Shown here piece by piece: positions 7,408 through 13,192 of a stretch of 13,192 nt of DNA. A program made the translations under genes and the position numbers. This DNA comes from Candidatus Brocadiia bacterium (GTDB taxonomy: Bacteria > Planctomycetota > MHYJ01 > WSZJ01): NCBI GenBank assembly GCA_013360825.1, contig JABWAY010000090.1:1-13192 (forward strand), in the 5' to 3' direction. A model generated the notes under the pieces. The model had not been told where the DNA came from, searched no databases, and worked only from the letters and a program-made list of their open reading frames with translations. The stretch's first letter is position 1. Every line of letters starts with the position of its first letter.

Positions 7408-8166
7408 TTGAACGGCCACAGTCTCATTCTCGCGGCGGCCGCGGCCGCCATCGCCTGCGGCGTCAGCATCATCACCAGCGTCGCGGTGGCTTCCAACGCC
7501 TATGTCCGCCGCGGCGAGGTCGCGCCCGCACCGACCCGCGACCTGGCCGTCACCGGCTCCGCGAAGCTCAGGATCCGGAGCGATGTGGCCACCTGGAGCA
7601 TCGTCGCGAAGAGCAGCGGCAGGACGCAGGAGGAGGCGTGGGCGAGCCTGGAGGCGGCGGCGGCCGGCATCCGGGGGTTCCTCCGCGACCGCGGGTTCCC
7701 GGACGAGGTCTGCCTCCCCGGACCGGTCTCGACGTCGATCGACTACGTCCGCGACGCCAATGGACGGGACACGCAGGTGATCTTCGCCCACCGGATGACC
7801 CGCCATTTCGACATCACCACGCCGGACTGCGATCGGGTCCATGCCGCGGCGGGGGCGGTGACGGATCTTCTCAGGACGGGGCTGCAGGTGGAGAGCCGCC
7901 CGCCGTCATTCCTCTATACGAGGCTCGCGGAGCTGAAAGTCCGCATGATCGGCGAGGCGACGGCGAACGCCCGGGAGCGGGGGGAGACGATTGCGCGGGG
8001 GAGCGGCTGCCGGATCGGCCCCGTTCTCGACGCCCGCGCCGGCGTCCTCCAGATCACGGCGCCCTGGTCCACCGAGGTCACCTCCTCGGGCATCCATGAC
8101 ACGGGCACGATCGAGAAGGACGTCACCTCCGTCGTGCACCTCCGGTTCGAGATCGTCCCGCAGTAG
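7408..8166 (+). CDS. SIMPL-domain (DUF541, YggE-like) membrane-anchored protein
   Basis: A 252-residue protein if started at TTG 7408, which has AGAGGGG at 7394-7400 and leads straight into a hydrophobic anchor (about residues 5-30, Ala/Ile-rich). The open frame extends to GTG 7300, but that extension is Arg-rich and unlike a leader. From about residue 48 the protein has the SIMPL pattern: AVTGSAKLRIRSDVATWSIV, then EEAWASLEAAAAGIRGFL, later a helix with TRLAELKVRMIGEATANARERGE spread over 7918-7986, and a closing strand VTSVVHLRFEIV. SIMPL proteins are periplasmic or outer-surface beta/alpha proteins. Escherichia coli YggE is linked to oxidative-stress tolerance, but the biochemistry is unclear. 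No catalytic residues are known. The 169 bases before it hold only the hairpin at 7239 and no recognisable gene. Confidence 0.82.
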   Translation: MNGHSLILAAAAAAIACGVSIITSVAVASNAYVRRGEVAPAPTRDLAVTGSAKLRIRSDVATWSIVAKSSGRTQEEAWASLEAAAAGIRGFLRDRGFPDEVCLPGPVSTSIDYVRDANGRDTQVIFAHRMTRHFDITTPDCDRVHAAAGAVTDLLRTGLQVESRPPSFLYTRLAELKVRMIGEATANARERGETIARGSGCRIGPVLDARAGVLQITAPWSTEVTSSGIHDTGTIEKDVTSVVHLRFEIVPQ

Positions 8167-8178
8167 GCCCGGGCGGTC

Positions 8179-8184
8179 TATAAT
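8179..8184 (+). promoter_or_regulatory. Perfect -10 TATAAT ten bases before the ATG
   Basis: TATAAT is a full consensus match in very G+C-rich DNA. It ends ten bases before the ATG at 8195, and no Shine-Dalgarno lies in between (CGCGGTTGCC). That arrangement predicts a leaderless mRNA. No -35 is visible at the usual spacing. Confidence 0.5.
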
Positions 8185-8194
8185 CGCGGTTGCC

Positions 8195-8542
8195 ATGGAA
8201 CCCGCCGCCGCGTTCGAGCTCTACCGCCGCAGGGTCTTCGCACAGCCTGAGCTGACCGACGCGGACGGGGGACTGTTCGCCGCCATGCGGGCGGAGGACA
8301 AGCAGGCCAACCTGCGCCTCGTCATGGGCATTTCCCGCTGGGTGATCGAACGCATCGAGAGGATTCCACGGCATGCGCGGGAGGCCCACCAGGCGGATCC
8401 GCTGACCCTCCTGACGCGGGCCAATGGAGCGGTCGCCCGCTCCATCCGGGAGTACAGGGGAGGCGACATCGCCGAATTCCGCGGGATCGTCATGGCCGCC
8501 GTGGAGGCCGAATTCCTCTCCCTGTTCGGACACGCTCCCTGA
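8195..8542 (+). CDS. Small helical protein of unknown function
   Basis: A 115-residue cytosolic-looking protein that I do not recognise. It has no signal peptide or membrane segment. It is predicted to be nearly all helix, with the segments AFELYRRRVFA, GLFAAMRAEDKQANLRLVMG, RWVIERIERIPRHAREAH and a C-terminal IAEFRGIVMAAVEAEFLSLF. The Arg/Glu pattern suggests an all-alpha bundle and possibly a dimer. The frame extends upstream to 7991, but that overlaps the SIMPL gene; the ATG directly after the TATAAT is the sensible start. The 28-base gap to the SIMPL stop would also allow read-through transcription. Its TGA adjoins the A-run of the terminator that faces it. Confidence 0.65.
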   Translation: MEPAAAFELYRRRVFAQPELTDADGGLFAAMRAEDKQANLRLVMGISRWVIERIERIPRHAREAHQADPLTLLTRANGAVARSIREYRGGDIAEFRGIVMAAVEAEFLSLFGHAP

Positions 8543-8578
8543 AAAAAAACGGGCCGCATCCCGGAGGACGCGGCCCGT
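8542..8578 (-). terminator. Strong intrinsic terminator of the selenoprotein gene
   Basis: On the minus strand, ACGGGCCGC (8578-8549 side), a 12-base loop and GCGGCCCGT form a perfect 9-bp stem, followed by a run of seven more T (8548-8542). It starts 17 bases after the minus-strand stop at 8596. The same hairpin could also stop the converging + strand gene, but it has no T-run in that direction. Confidence 0.88.
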
Positions 8579-8595
8579 CGCAGGTGTCGTCCGCT

Positions 8596-9483
8596 TCAGC
8601 GCGTGGAGCCGGGGTTCTTCAACCCGTTCTTCTTCTCCAGTTCCTCACGCTTGATCAGGTCCGAATACTCCGTCTCCGCTTCCTTCGCCACCGGGAGGCC
8701 CTTGTACGTCGTGAGGACCTCCTTCAGGATCGACTTCGCCCGCTCGTAGTCCCGGCCGGCGATGATCTCCTTCGCCGCACTCACCTTCACCCTTCCCGCC
8801 GCATCGAGCTTGTTCATCGCATCCTGGGCCAGCTGGATCACGTTCTTCGCCGCCGGATTCTTCATCCGGACCACCGCCGCGTACGACTTCACCGCGTCCG
8901 GAATCTTCCCGGCTTCCTCCGACTTCGCCCCGTCCGCGATGCTGCCCATGGCGTAGTTGTACTCGTCGACATTCAGCCCGGGGCCGACCTTCTTCTCGGC
9001 CGCCGCGAACTTCGAAATCATGTCCTTCGCCACCATCGACCCTTCCTGCCGCCCGACCTCCGTCCCGTCCACGTCGCACCAGATCGTCGTCGGATTCGGG
9101 ATCGATCCCTTGAAGTACAGGTTGTTCAGCGCGTTCCAGGCCGCCACATGCTCCTCGCACTTGATCCCGGGAATCAGCGCGCAGAATTCCTCGTTTCCCA
9201 CCTTCTTCGTGCCGTGCTCCGTGTCCTTGTTGCAGTAGATGTTCACCCAGCGCTTCGAGGCCGCCACCACATCCTTGTTCGGATAGACGGAACCGTCCAT
9301 CACGGTGCAGCCCCCTCAGTGATCCTTGTGGAACGCCACATGGATCGGCACGTTCCGGATCTTCGCCTCCTCCAGGGCCTCCTTCCAGGTCTTCGACCAC
9401 TGGATTCCGGCCCCGGGCGGCTTGGCCAGCGCGGGGATGCCGAAGGCGAGCGCAAACGCGGTCACGAGCAGCAGGCGATGCAT
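8596..9483 (-). CDS. Secreted thioredoxin-fold selenoprotein candidate (in-frame TGA, UGGC motif)
   Basis: A 295-residue protein if the TGA at codon 56 (9316-9318) is read as selenocysteine. Residues 1-20 form a Sec signal peptide ending in ALA. Then come a thioredoxin-like helix WSKTWKEALEEAK, strand VPIHVAFHKD, active site U56-G-G-C59, helix, strand VNIYC84NKD, a Cys pair (101, 109), and the cis-Pro strand NP131TTIWC136. Residues about 165-280 are helical, perhaps TPR-like. The motif order and spacing are those of thioredoxin-like oxidoreductases, where CxxC carries the redox chemistry. Periplasmic thiol or peroxide reduction is therefore inferred; the substrate is unknown. The start has GAGGA (9489-9493) five bases upstream. 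Without read-through, only a 235-residue product from GTG 9303 is possible, lacking the signal, strand 1 and U56. The gene follows the LOG-family gene on the same strand. The alternative is a nonsense mutation or a sequencing error in a TGC Cys codon. Confidence 0.75.
9280..9304 (-). promoter_or_regulatory. Candidate bacterial SECIS stem-loop
   Basis: Counting bases after the TGA, 15-22 (GATGGACG) pair with 27-34 (CGTCTATC), with one G-U pair, around loop GTTC at 23-26 (9293-9290). After a bulged U at 14, bases 12-13 (CG) pair with 35-36 (CG). The apical loop begins 22 bases after the TGA and its first base is G. As I recall the bacterial consensus (loop 16-37 bases from UGA, a G in the first two loop bases, stem of four or more), it fits. 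The bulged U and the GU in the loop also recall Escherichia coli fdhF, where SelB binds. Confidence 0.62.
9316..9318 (-). other. In-frame TGA, proposed selenocysteine codon (Sec56)
   Basis: The frame is open for 55 codons before and 239 codons after this TGA. Both sides belong to the same thioredoxin fold, and the TGA sits at the first position of the CxxC motif. Other genes here stop at TGA, so reassignment of the code is excluded. Confidence 0.68.
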
Positions 9484-9528
9484 GGGATTCCTCGGAGAAG
9501 AGTCGCTATGAGGAAAACGTCCGGGGCG

Positions 9529-9551
9529 GGCGATTTCTTCCGGGAATCGCC
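9529..9551 (-). other. Hairpin in the selenoprotein leader
   Basis: GGCGATT and AATCGCC (on + at 9529-9535 and 9545-9551) form a perfect 7-bp inverted repeat with a 9-base loop. It lies downstream of the putative -10, so it would be in the 5' leader. It has no T-run. Confidence 0.4.
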
Positions 9552-9558
9552 TGCCGGG

Positions 9559-9564
9559 ATCATA
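9559..9564 (-). promoter_or_regulatory. Possible -10 TATGAT of the selenoprotein gene
   Basis: On the minus strand TATGAT lies 75 bases before the ATG at 9483, with a weak TTCCGT (9587-9582) 17 bases further upstream. If used, the gene could be transcribed apart from the LOG-family gene. Confidence 0.35.
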
Positions 9565-9612
9565 GGGAAAGGGGCCCCGGGACGGAAAGGCGAATCGGGC
9601 GCGGCAACCGGC

Positions 9613-10734
9613 TCACTCCCCGGTGGCGCCGCCCAGGTCGTCGTCCGCCGCGGAGGCGGTCCGGCAGGGCGGTTCCGACGGCTCCGGGAGCGGCTCCGCG
9701 TTCAGCACGTCGATCAGTTGCCGCAGCCGCCCCGTGTTGCGCCGGTTGAAGTCCAGCCAGAGCCGCGGGAGATGCGCCAGATCCGTCTCCATCGCCTCGT
9801 CCGCATGCATCCCCCCCTGCTCGATGTTCCCGCCGTGGATGTCGGCGAAGTCCAGCTTCAGTCGCCTGAGCGTCTCGTCGCAGACGGCATGATTCATGCG
9901 GATCACCAGCCGGCTCTTCACGTACCGTGAGGAATTGAAGACCCGGTAGTAGCGCGTGATCTCGTCCGCCGCGCTCTTGACATCGTAGGCGACCTTGAAC
10001 AGGTGATTGTCCTCGGCGCTCACGAGTCCCCGGTAGATCAGCCGCTCCACGAACCCGTGCCAGTCCGCCCAGTACGTCCCCCCGGGGGCGTCCACCATCA
10101 CCAGCGGGATCGGCGCCGTCTTCCCGGTCTGGACCAGCGTCAGCGTCTCGTACATCTCGTCCATCGTCCCGAAGCCGCCCGGAAAGAACGCCACGCCGTC
10201 CGCCTCCTTGACGAACATCAGCTTGCGCGTGAAGAAGTACCGGAACGTCACGAGCTTCGGGTCGCCGTGGATCACCGTGTTCGCGCGCTGCTCGAACGGC
10301 AGGCGGATGTTGACCCCGAACGACCGGTCCTTCCCCGCCCCCTCGTTCCCGGCGCGCATGATCCCGCCGCCCGCCCCCGTGATGATCATCCAGCCCCGTT
10401 GGACCATCTCCTTCGAGAAGTCCACGCACTGCAGATAGCTGGAATTCTCGTGCGGCGTCCGCGCACTTCCGAAAATCGACAGCTTCCGCACGCGCGTGAA
10501 CGGCGCGAACGTCTTGAAGGCATATCGCAGCTCGCGGATCGAGCTGGAGACGACCTTCACGTCCCCGCGCTCCGCCCGGTCTTCCGACAGCCGCAGCGCG
10601 GTCACGATGATGTCGCGCACAAGGTCGGGGTTCGAAGTCAGGCCCAGTTTCTGGATCAGCTCCTCGGCGCCTTTCTCGTAGGCCGAGTAGTCGCGTCGAA
10701 CGCCGGGAAGGCCGGGCTGGGATTCGGGGGGCAT
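9613..10734 (-). CDS. Long LOG-family (TIGR00730-like) Rossmann-fold protein
   Basis: A 373-residue protein with the nucleotide-binding core of the LOG / 'lysine decarboxylase' family: GAGGGIM at 120-126 and TRKLMFVKEADGVAFFPGG ending in GTMDE at 189-193. The Arg-Lys and the PGGxGTxxE motif are the family signature. Characterised LOG proteins hydrolyse cytokinin or AMP-type nucleoside 5'-monophosphates to the free base and ribose 5-phosphate. They are about 190 residues; this long form has an 80-residue N-terminal and a 110-residue C-terminal extension, so its substrate may differ. The ATG at 10734 is chosen over TTG 10770, whose extra residues are Pro/Ser-rich. Neither start has a clear ribosome binding site. 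It is followed 129 bases later by the selenoprotein gene, same strand. Confidence 0.87.
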   Translation of the reverse strand: MPPESQPGLPGVRRDYSAYEKGAEELIQKLGLTSNPDLVRDIIVTALRLSEDRAERGDVKVVSSSIRELRYAFKTFAPFTRVRKLSIFGSARTPHENSSYLQCVDFSKEMVQRGWMIITGAGGGIMRAGNEGAGKDRSFGVNIRLPFEQRANTVIHGDPKLVTFRYFFTRKLMFVKEADGVAFFPGGFGTMDEMYETLTLVQTGKTAPIPLVMVDAPGGTYWADWHGFVERLIYRGLVSAEDNHLFKVAYDVKSAADEITRYYRVFNSSRYVKSRLVIRMNHAVCDETLRRLKLDFADIHGGNIEQGGMHADEAMETDLAHLPRLWLDFNRRNTGRLRQLIDVLNAEPLPEPSEPPCRTASAADDDLGGATGE

Positions 10735-10793
10735 GGGGGGAAGCGTAGCGGGGGAGGGGGGAGATGGCAACGAAGGGCGGCGAAGGCGGGGGC

Positions 10794-10826
10794 GGATTGC
10801 AATCCTGAGAATTCTGATCAGAATTC
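10794..10826. promoter_or_regulatory. Two adjacent palindromes in a divergent promoter region
   Basis: GGATTGCAATCC (10794-10805) and GAATTCTGATCAGAATTC (10809-10826) are both perfect palindromes, three bases apart, in the gap between the LOG-family gene and the CAP-domain gene. They overlap a possible + promoter: TTGCAA (10797-10802), 16 bases, CAGAAT (10819-10824). This arrangement suggests dimeric repressor or activator sites. Confidence 0.5.
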
Positions 10827-10901
10827 CGCCCTATCCCCGCGGAGCCCTTGGCAGAATCCCTCCTGCGCACGACGAGCCTTCCTCCTTCCTGGAGATTCGC
10901 C

Positions 10902-12092
10902 ATGACCCGCGCCCTCCCCCTCCTTCTCCTCCTCGCCTCCCTCGCGTCCGCAGACGGGCGCGGCGCCGCCCCGCCCCCTCCCGAACTCACCGAGGCGCGG
11001 AAAAAGGTCTACGAGGAGATCCAGAAACTGAAGGCATCGATGGCGCAGCAGGGATACCGCGCCGAAATCGAGGATTGCGATTCGATTCTCAGGAAGGTCC
11101 TGGAGCCGGAGAAGGGGCTGAACGAGAAGGGCGGCGGGACGCCGTACCCGGGGGACGACCGTCTCAAGGCGCTGATCCAGGAGTGGTCGGAATTCGGGGA
11201 CCGCGTCGCGGCGATCTACACCGACGCCGCGGCGAAGCTGGACGGCGACGCGAAGGCGGAGGCCGAGCTGATGTCCGGCTGGTTCGCGAGCTTCGCCCAC
11301 GCCGGCCGCGGTGTGCTTCATCTGAACCGGCGCCGCAAGTTCTGCAAACTCACCCCCGTCATGCCCGACTGGTCCGGCACGCTCGGCGGGTACCTCCATG
11401 GGGTCTACCTGAAACGCAACCAGGGGCATCCTTCCACCGCCGGGCTGGGGGCGCACAACGAGGATCCGAAGCTTCCCGGGTACACGCTGGAGGGCGCGGC
11501 GGCGGCGAAGGGGATCCTCGGCGGCGGGAGCGCGGAGTACGTGATGGACTCCTGGCTCGGCAGCGAGTACCACCGCGAGCCGGTGTTCAGCCGCGGGTGC
11601 ACGCGCGTGCTGTTCGGCGGACTCCCGGGCGGGTGGTGGTCCTGCCGGAACGGCGGCGGGGGATCGGGGAACGCGCTCGCGGACGTCATCACGTTTCCCG
11701 GCGACGGGGACACGGACATCAGCCCGGTCTTCGGCGGCGAGGGGCCGAATCCGCTCGACCGGTACGGGATGCAGTCGTCGGGGACGCTGATCGTGATCGA
11801 GTTCCTGAAGGGGAAGCCGAAGAAGGGGGTGGCCCGCCTGCTCGACCCGGATGGGAAGGAGGTCGAAATCCTGGAGCTCGGCAAGGCGCCGATGAGTTTC
11901 GTCGCCAGGGAGCCTCTGCAGAAGAACGCCCGGTACGTCGTCGAGGTCGTCGGCACGGACCGCAGGTTCTCGTTCTCGTTCACGACATCGGGCGGGTTCG
12001 GGATCGGGATGGGCGGGCGCGGGGCGGACCCGAACGAGGGGAAGGCGCCGGTCGGCGGGGGCACGCCCTCGGACGAGAACAGCGGCCGGTAG
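10902..12092 (+). CDS. Secreted CAP-domain (SCP/PR-1-like) protein
   Basis: A 396-residue exported protein. Residues 1-17 are a Leu-rich Sec signal peptide ending in SLASA. Residues 18-140 are helical. About 142-260 match the CAP pattern: N142RRRKFCKLTPV opening helix, GH176PS, AH185NE187D, then DSWLGSEYH224REPVF and RVLFG. The His and Glu residues are those that usually line the CAP cavity. The rest is beta-rich: an ITFPGDGDTDISPVFGGE motif and a final Ig-like strand set (about 300-365), then a Gly/Asn tail. Bacterial CAP proteins (YkwD type) are extracellular and their activity is mostly unknown. The start is fixed by GGAG at 10891-10894, seven bases before the ATG. It converges with the gene at 12153. 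Confidence 0.78.
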   Translation: MTRALPLLLLLASLASADGRGAAPPPPELTEARKKVYEEIQKLKASMAQQGYRAEIEDCDSILRKVLEPEKGLNEKGGGTPYPGDDRLKALIQEWSEFGDRVAAIYTDAAAKLDGDAKAEAELMSGWFASFAHAGRGVLHLNRRRKFCKLTPVMPDWSGTLGGYLHGVYLKRNQGHPSTAGLGAHNEDPKLPGYTLEGAAAAKGILGGGSAEYVMDSWLGSEYHREPVFSRGCTRVLFGGLPGGWWSCRNGGGGSGNALADVITFPGDGDTDISPVFGGEGPNPLDRYGMQSSGTLIVIEFLKGKPKKGVARLLDPDGKEVEILELGKAPMSFVAREPLQKNARYVVEVVGTDRRFSFSFTTSGGFGIGMGGRGADPNEGKAPVGGGTPSDENSGR

Positions 12093-12108
12093 CGGACCCG
12101 CACGCGGC

Positions 12109-12138
12109 GGGAGAGGCGCGCCGCCGCGCGCCCCTCCC
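12109..12138. terminator. Hairpin between converging genes
   Basis: GGGAGAGGCGCG (12109-12120) and CGCGCCCCTCCC (12127-12138) form a 12-bp stem with one A-C mismatch and a 6-base loop. It lies between two stop codons facing each other (12092 and 12153), so it may end both transcripts. Neither side has a T-run. Confidence 0.5.
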
Positions 12139-12152
12139 GGTCAGGGCTGCCC

Positions 12153-12908
12153 CTACTTCCCCGGGGTTTCCGGGGCGGGGAGTTCGATGGCGCGGTCGAT
12201 CACGACCGAGGCCCCGCCGCCGCCGAAGTCCAGCAGCTTTCCGGACTTCTTCAGCGACTCGTACTTCTCCTGCTGGTCCAGCGTCAGCTCGCGCCGGATC
12301 GACTCGTCGCAGGTTCTGGTCAGCTCTTCCATTTTCTTCTGGTTGTCCCGCCAGTTCTGCCGTCCCTCCTCGCTCTGCCAGAGGTCCATCATCGCCTCGT
12401 CGCGCTCCTTCCGGTGCTGCGCGATCCGTGTCTTCTGGAGGTCCGAGAGCTTCAGTTCGCGTTCCATGACGACCATCGGATCTTCGAAGTTCAGGATCGA
12501 CGCGAGGGGGTTTTTCTTGTCCCGCTCCGCGAGTTTCTTCTCGATCAGCGCCTCGACGTCTTTCTCGGTGAAGGATTTCTCGAGCTTGCGCTCGGCGCGG
12601 CCGGAGACGTCGCGCGCGACGGTCTCCGTCGAGCCGGAATCTGCGGCATGCCCTGCGGACTTCGGGGACATCGCGCCGGTCGCTCCCGCGGTCGTCCCCT
12701 CCGCTCCCGCCGGTTTCCGGGCAGCCGCGGCAGGATCCCCCTCCGCCGGGGCGTCCCCGGCCCCTCCGGCGGGCGGCGCCGGGCGGGCCTCCACGCGATC
12801 GACCGCGTCCTGGAGCTTCACGACGCGCAGGCACAGAATGACGTTCATCCCGATCATGGCCGCAACGGCGGCCCAGAGCAGCCCTGTGGCGACGGATCCT
12901 CTCTGCAT
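12153..12908 (-). CDS. Membrane-anchored helical protein with LxxxQ units (Spy-like)
   Basis: A 251-residue protein of unknown function. GAGGAGAAG lies just upstream of the ATG at 12908. Residues 8-30 form an N-terminal membrane anchor. Residues 40-105 are an Ala/Pro/Gly-rich, probably disordered spacer. From about 106 it is charged helix, with LKLSDLQKTRIAQHRKERDE (152-171) and RRELTLDQQEKYESLKKSG (205-223). These two L-x-L-x-x-x-Q turns are the Spy/LTXXQ-like layout seen in the genes at 105 and 1830. The helical part would face the periplasm. Cys26 and Cys200 are the only cysteines. Its function is not known; chaperone or metal sensing, as in Spy and ZraP, is only a guess. Confidence 0.72.
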   Translation of the reverse strand: MQRGSVATGLLWAAVAAMIGMNVILCLRVVKLQDAVDRVEARPAPPAGGAGDAPAEGDPAAAARKPAGAEGTTAGATGAMSPKSAGHAADSGSTETVARDVSGRAERKLEKSFTEKDVEALIEKKLAERDKKNPLASILNFEDPMVVMERELKLSDLQKTRIAQHRKERDEAMMDLWQSEEGRQNWRDNQKKMEELTRTCDESIRRELTLDQQEKYESLKKSGKLLDFGGGGASVVIDRAIELPAPETPGK

Positions 12909-12930
12909 CGGTCTTCTCCTCGCTGGTCCA

Positions 12931-12944
12931 GCCCCGGTCGGGGC
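12931..12944 (-). other. Small hairpin in the leader of the 12908 gene
   Basis: GCCCC (12931-12935) and GGGGC (12940-12944) form a perfect 5-bp stem with a 4-base loop, 22 bases upstream of the ATG on the minus strand. It could form in the 5' leader; its significance is uncertain. Confidence 0.3.
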
Positions 12945-12985
12945 GAATCGTCCTGCACATTCTTGCGGGATTTCGGCCCCGGGGT

Positions 12986-13011
12986 TGCCGGATTCCGGCA
13001 GAATTCCGGCA
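12986..13011. promoter_or_regulatory. Repeated CCGGCA half-sites in a divergent promoter region
   Basis: TGCCGG (12986-12991), CCGGCA (12995-13000) and CCGGCA (13006-13011) form one inverted pair (3-base spacer) and one direct pair (11-base period). They sit between two divergent starts (12908 and 13036), with CAGAAT (12999-13004) inside. This looks like an operator. Confidence 0.4.
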
Positions 13012-13035
13012 GGCCCGCACTTTCCGGAGACCGCC

Positions 13036-13192
13036 ATGCGACATTCCTTCGAGACCCCCTGGGGTCGCTGTGCCCTCCACTGGACCCCCCGGGGCGTCCG
13101 CCGCGTCGAGTTCCCGCCCGCCCCCGCAGGCGCCGAAGACCCCCCGACCCCGTCGATCCGCCGCCTCGCCCGGGCGATCCGCGATTTCCTGG
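13036..13192 (+). CDS. ogt: O6-methylguanine-DNA methyltransferase, N-terminal part only
   Basis: The first 52 codons are present; the gene runs off the window. The N-terminal pattern is that of Ogt/Ada-type methyltransferases: ETPWGRCALHWTPRGVRRVEF, spread over strand-strand-turn, and then a helix IRRLARAIRDFL that normally precedes a Gly. The family removes methyl groups from O6-methylguanine in DNA by suicide transfer to a Cys in a PCHR motif, which lies beyond this window and cannot be checked. GGAG at 13026-13029 is six bases before the ATG. The Pro-rich segment (13102-13152) is a loop between the sheet and the helix. The call rests on a short stretch and is likely but not certain. Confidence 0.6.
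   Translation, partial: MRHSFETPWGRCALHWTPRGVRRVEFPPAPAGAEDPPTPSIRRLARAIRDFL

Noticed and set aside
4923..7496. 857-codon minus-strand open frame
   Set aside because: It lies opposite the well-supported beta-oxidation fusion, and its composition (Arg, Pro, His, Leu) is typical of antisense frames in G+C-rich DNA.
8596..9303. The shorter 235-residue reading starting at GTG 9303
   Set aside because: It lacks the signal peptide, the first thioredoxin strand and one active-site residue, all of which are present in the same frame upstream of the TGA. The ATG at 9483 has a proper ribosome binding site.
9316..9318. UGA reassigned to Trp or Gly (code 4 or 25)
   Set aside because: Several genes here end in TGA at sensible places (1831, 7236, 8540, and the stops at 9613 and 8596), and no other in-frame TGA is found.
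9571..9580. GGGGCCCC palindrome between the LOG-family and selenoprotein genes, as a terminator
   Set aside because: It has no loop space and no T-run on either strand; it is ordinary for this base composition.
8584..9930. 448-codon + strand open frame
   Set aside because: It is antisense to the selenoprotein candidate and the LOG-family gene, Arg/Leu/His-rich with no recognisable motif: a G+C-rich shadow frame.
10735..10770. Upstream TTG start for the LOG-family gene
   Set aside because: It adds only a Pro/Ser-rich stretch, with no better ribosome binding site than the ATG at 10734.

Overview
This is a G+C-rich, gene-dense stretch of a bacterial chromosome. It carries about a dozen genes with short spacers and no phage, insertion sequence, CRISPR array, rRNA or tRNA gene that I can see. 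The lineage is uncertain. Many small Sec-exported helical proteins, a CAP-domain secreted protein, an RsbU-type phosphatase and a long LOG-family protein recall Planctomycetota or another environmental phylum, but I cannot place it from this sequence alone. UGA is a normal stop here (for example at 1831, 7236 and 8540) and Trp is TGG, so the genetic code is standard.

Layout. Positions 1-103 read on the minus strand as an internal piece of a class II fumarase. They are joined abruptly to the 5'-truncated + strand gene that follows, probably as an assembly chimera or a rearrangement. From 105 to 2792 (+) lie four envelope proteins of unknown function: a membrane-anchored helical protein, a secreted OB-like protein, a Lys/Glu-rich secreted protein and a secreted helical protein. 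From 2875 to 5148 (+) is a PP2C/RsbU-type phosphatase with a degenerate receiver domain. From 5232 to 7238 (+) is a 3-hydroxyacyl-CoA dehydrogenase/enoyl-CoA hydratase fusion in the reverse of the FadB order. A SIMPL-domain protein (7408-8166) and a small helical protein (8195-8542) follow.

From 10734 down to 8596 the minus strand carries a long LOG-family protein and then a periplasmic thioredoxin-fold protein whose reading frame contains an in-frame TGA. From 10902 to 12092 (+) is a secreted CAP-domain protein, with paired palindromes in the divergent gap upstream. At the right end a Spy-like membrane-anchored helical protein (minus, 12908 to 12153) diverges from the truncated start of an O6-methylguanine-DNA methyltransferase (13036 onward).

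The most interesting element is the minus-strand gene at 8596-9483. Read as annotation pipelines normally would, it is a 235-residue protein starting at 9303, with no signal peptide and half a thioredoxin fold. Read through one in-frame TGA (9316-9318), it becomes a 295-residue Sec-exported thioredoxin-like protein with the active-site motif U-G-G-C exactly where CxxC belongs. A stem-loop with a bulged U and a GUUC loop starts just after the TGA, at the distance expected of a bacterial SECIS element. I propose that this is a selenoprotein: a secreted thioredoxin fold with a C-terminal helical domain, in a family I cannot name.
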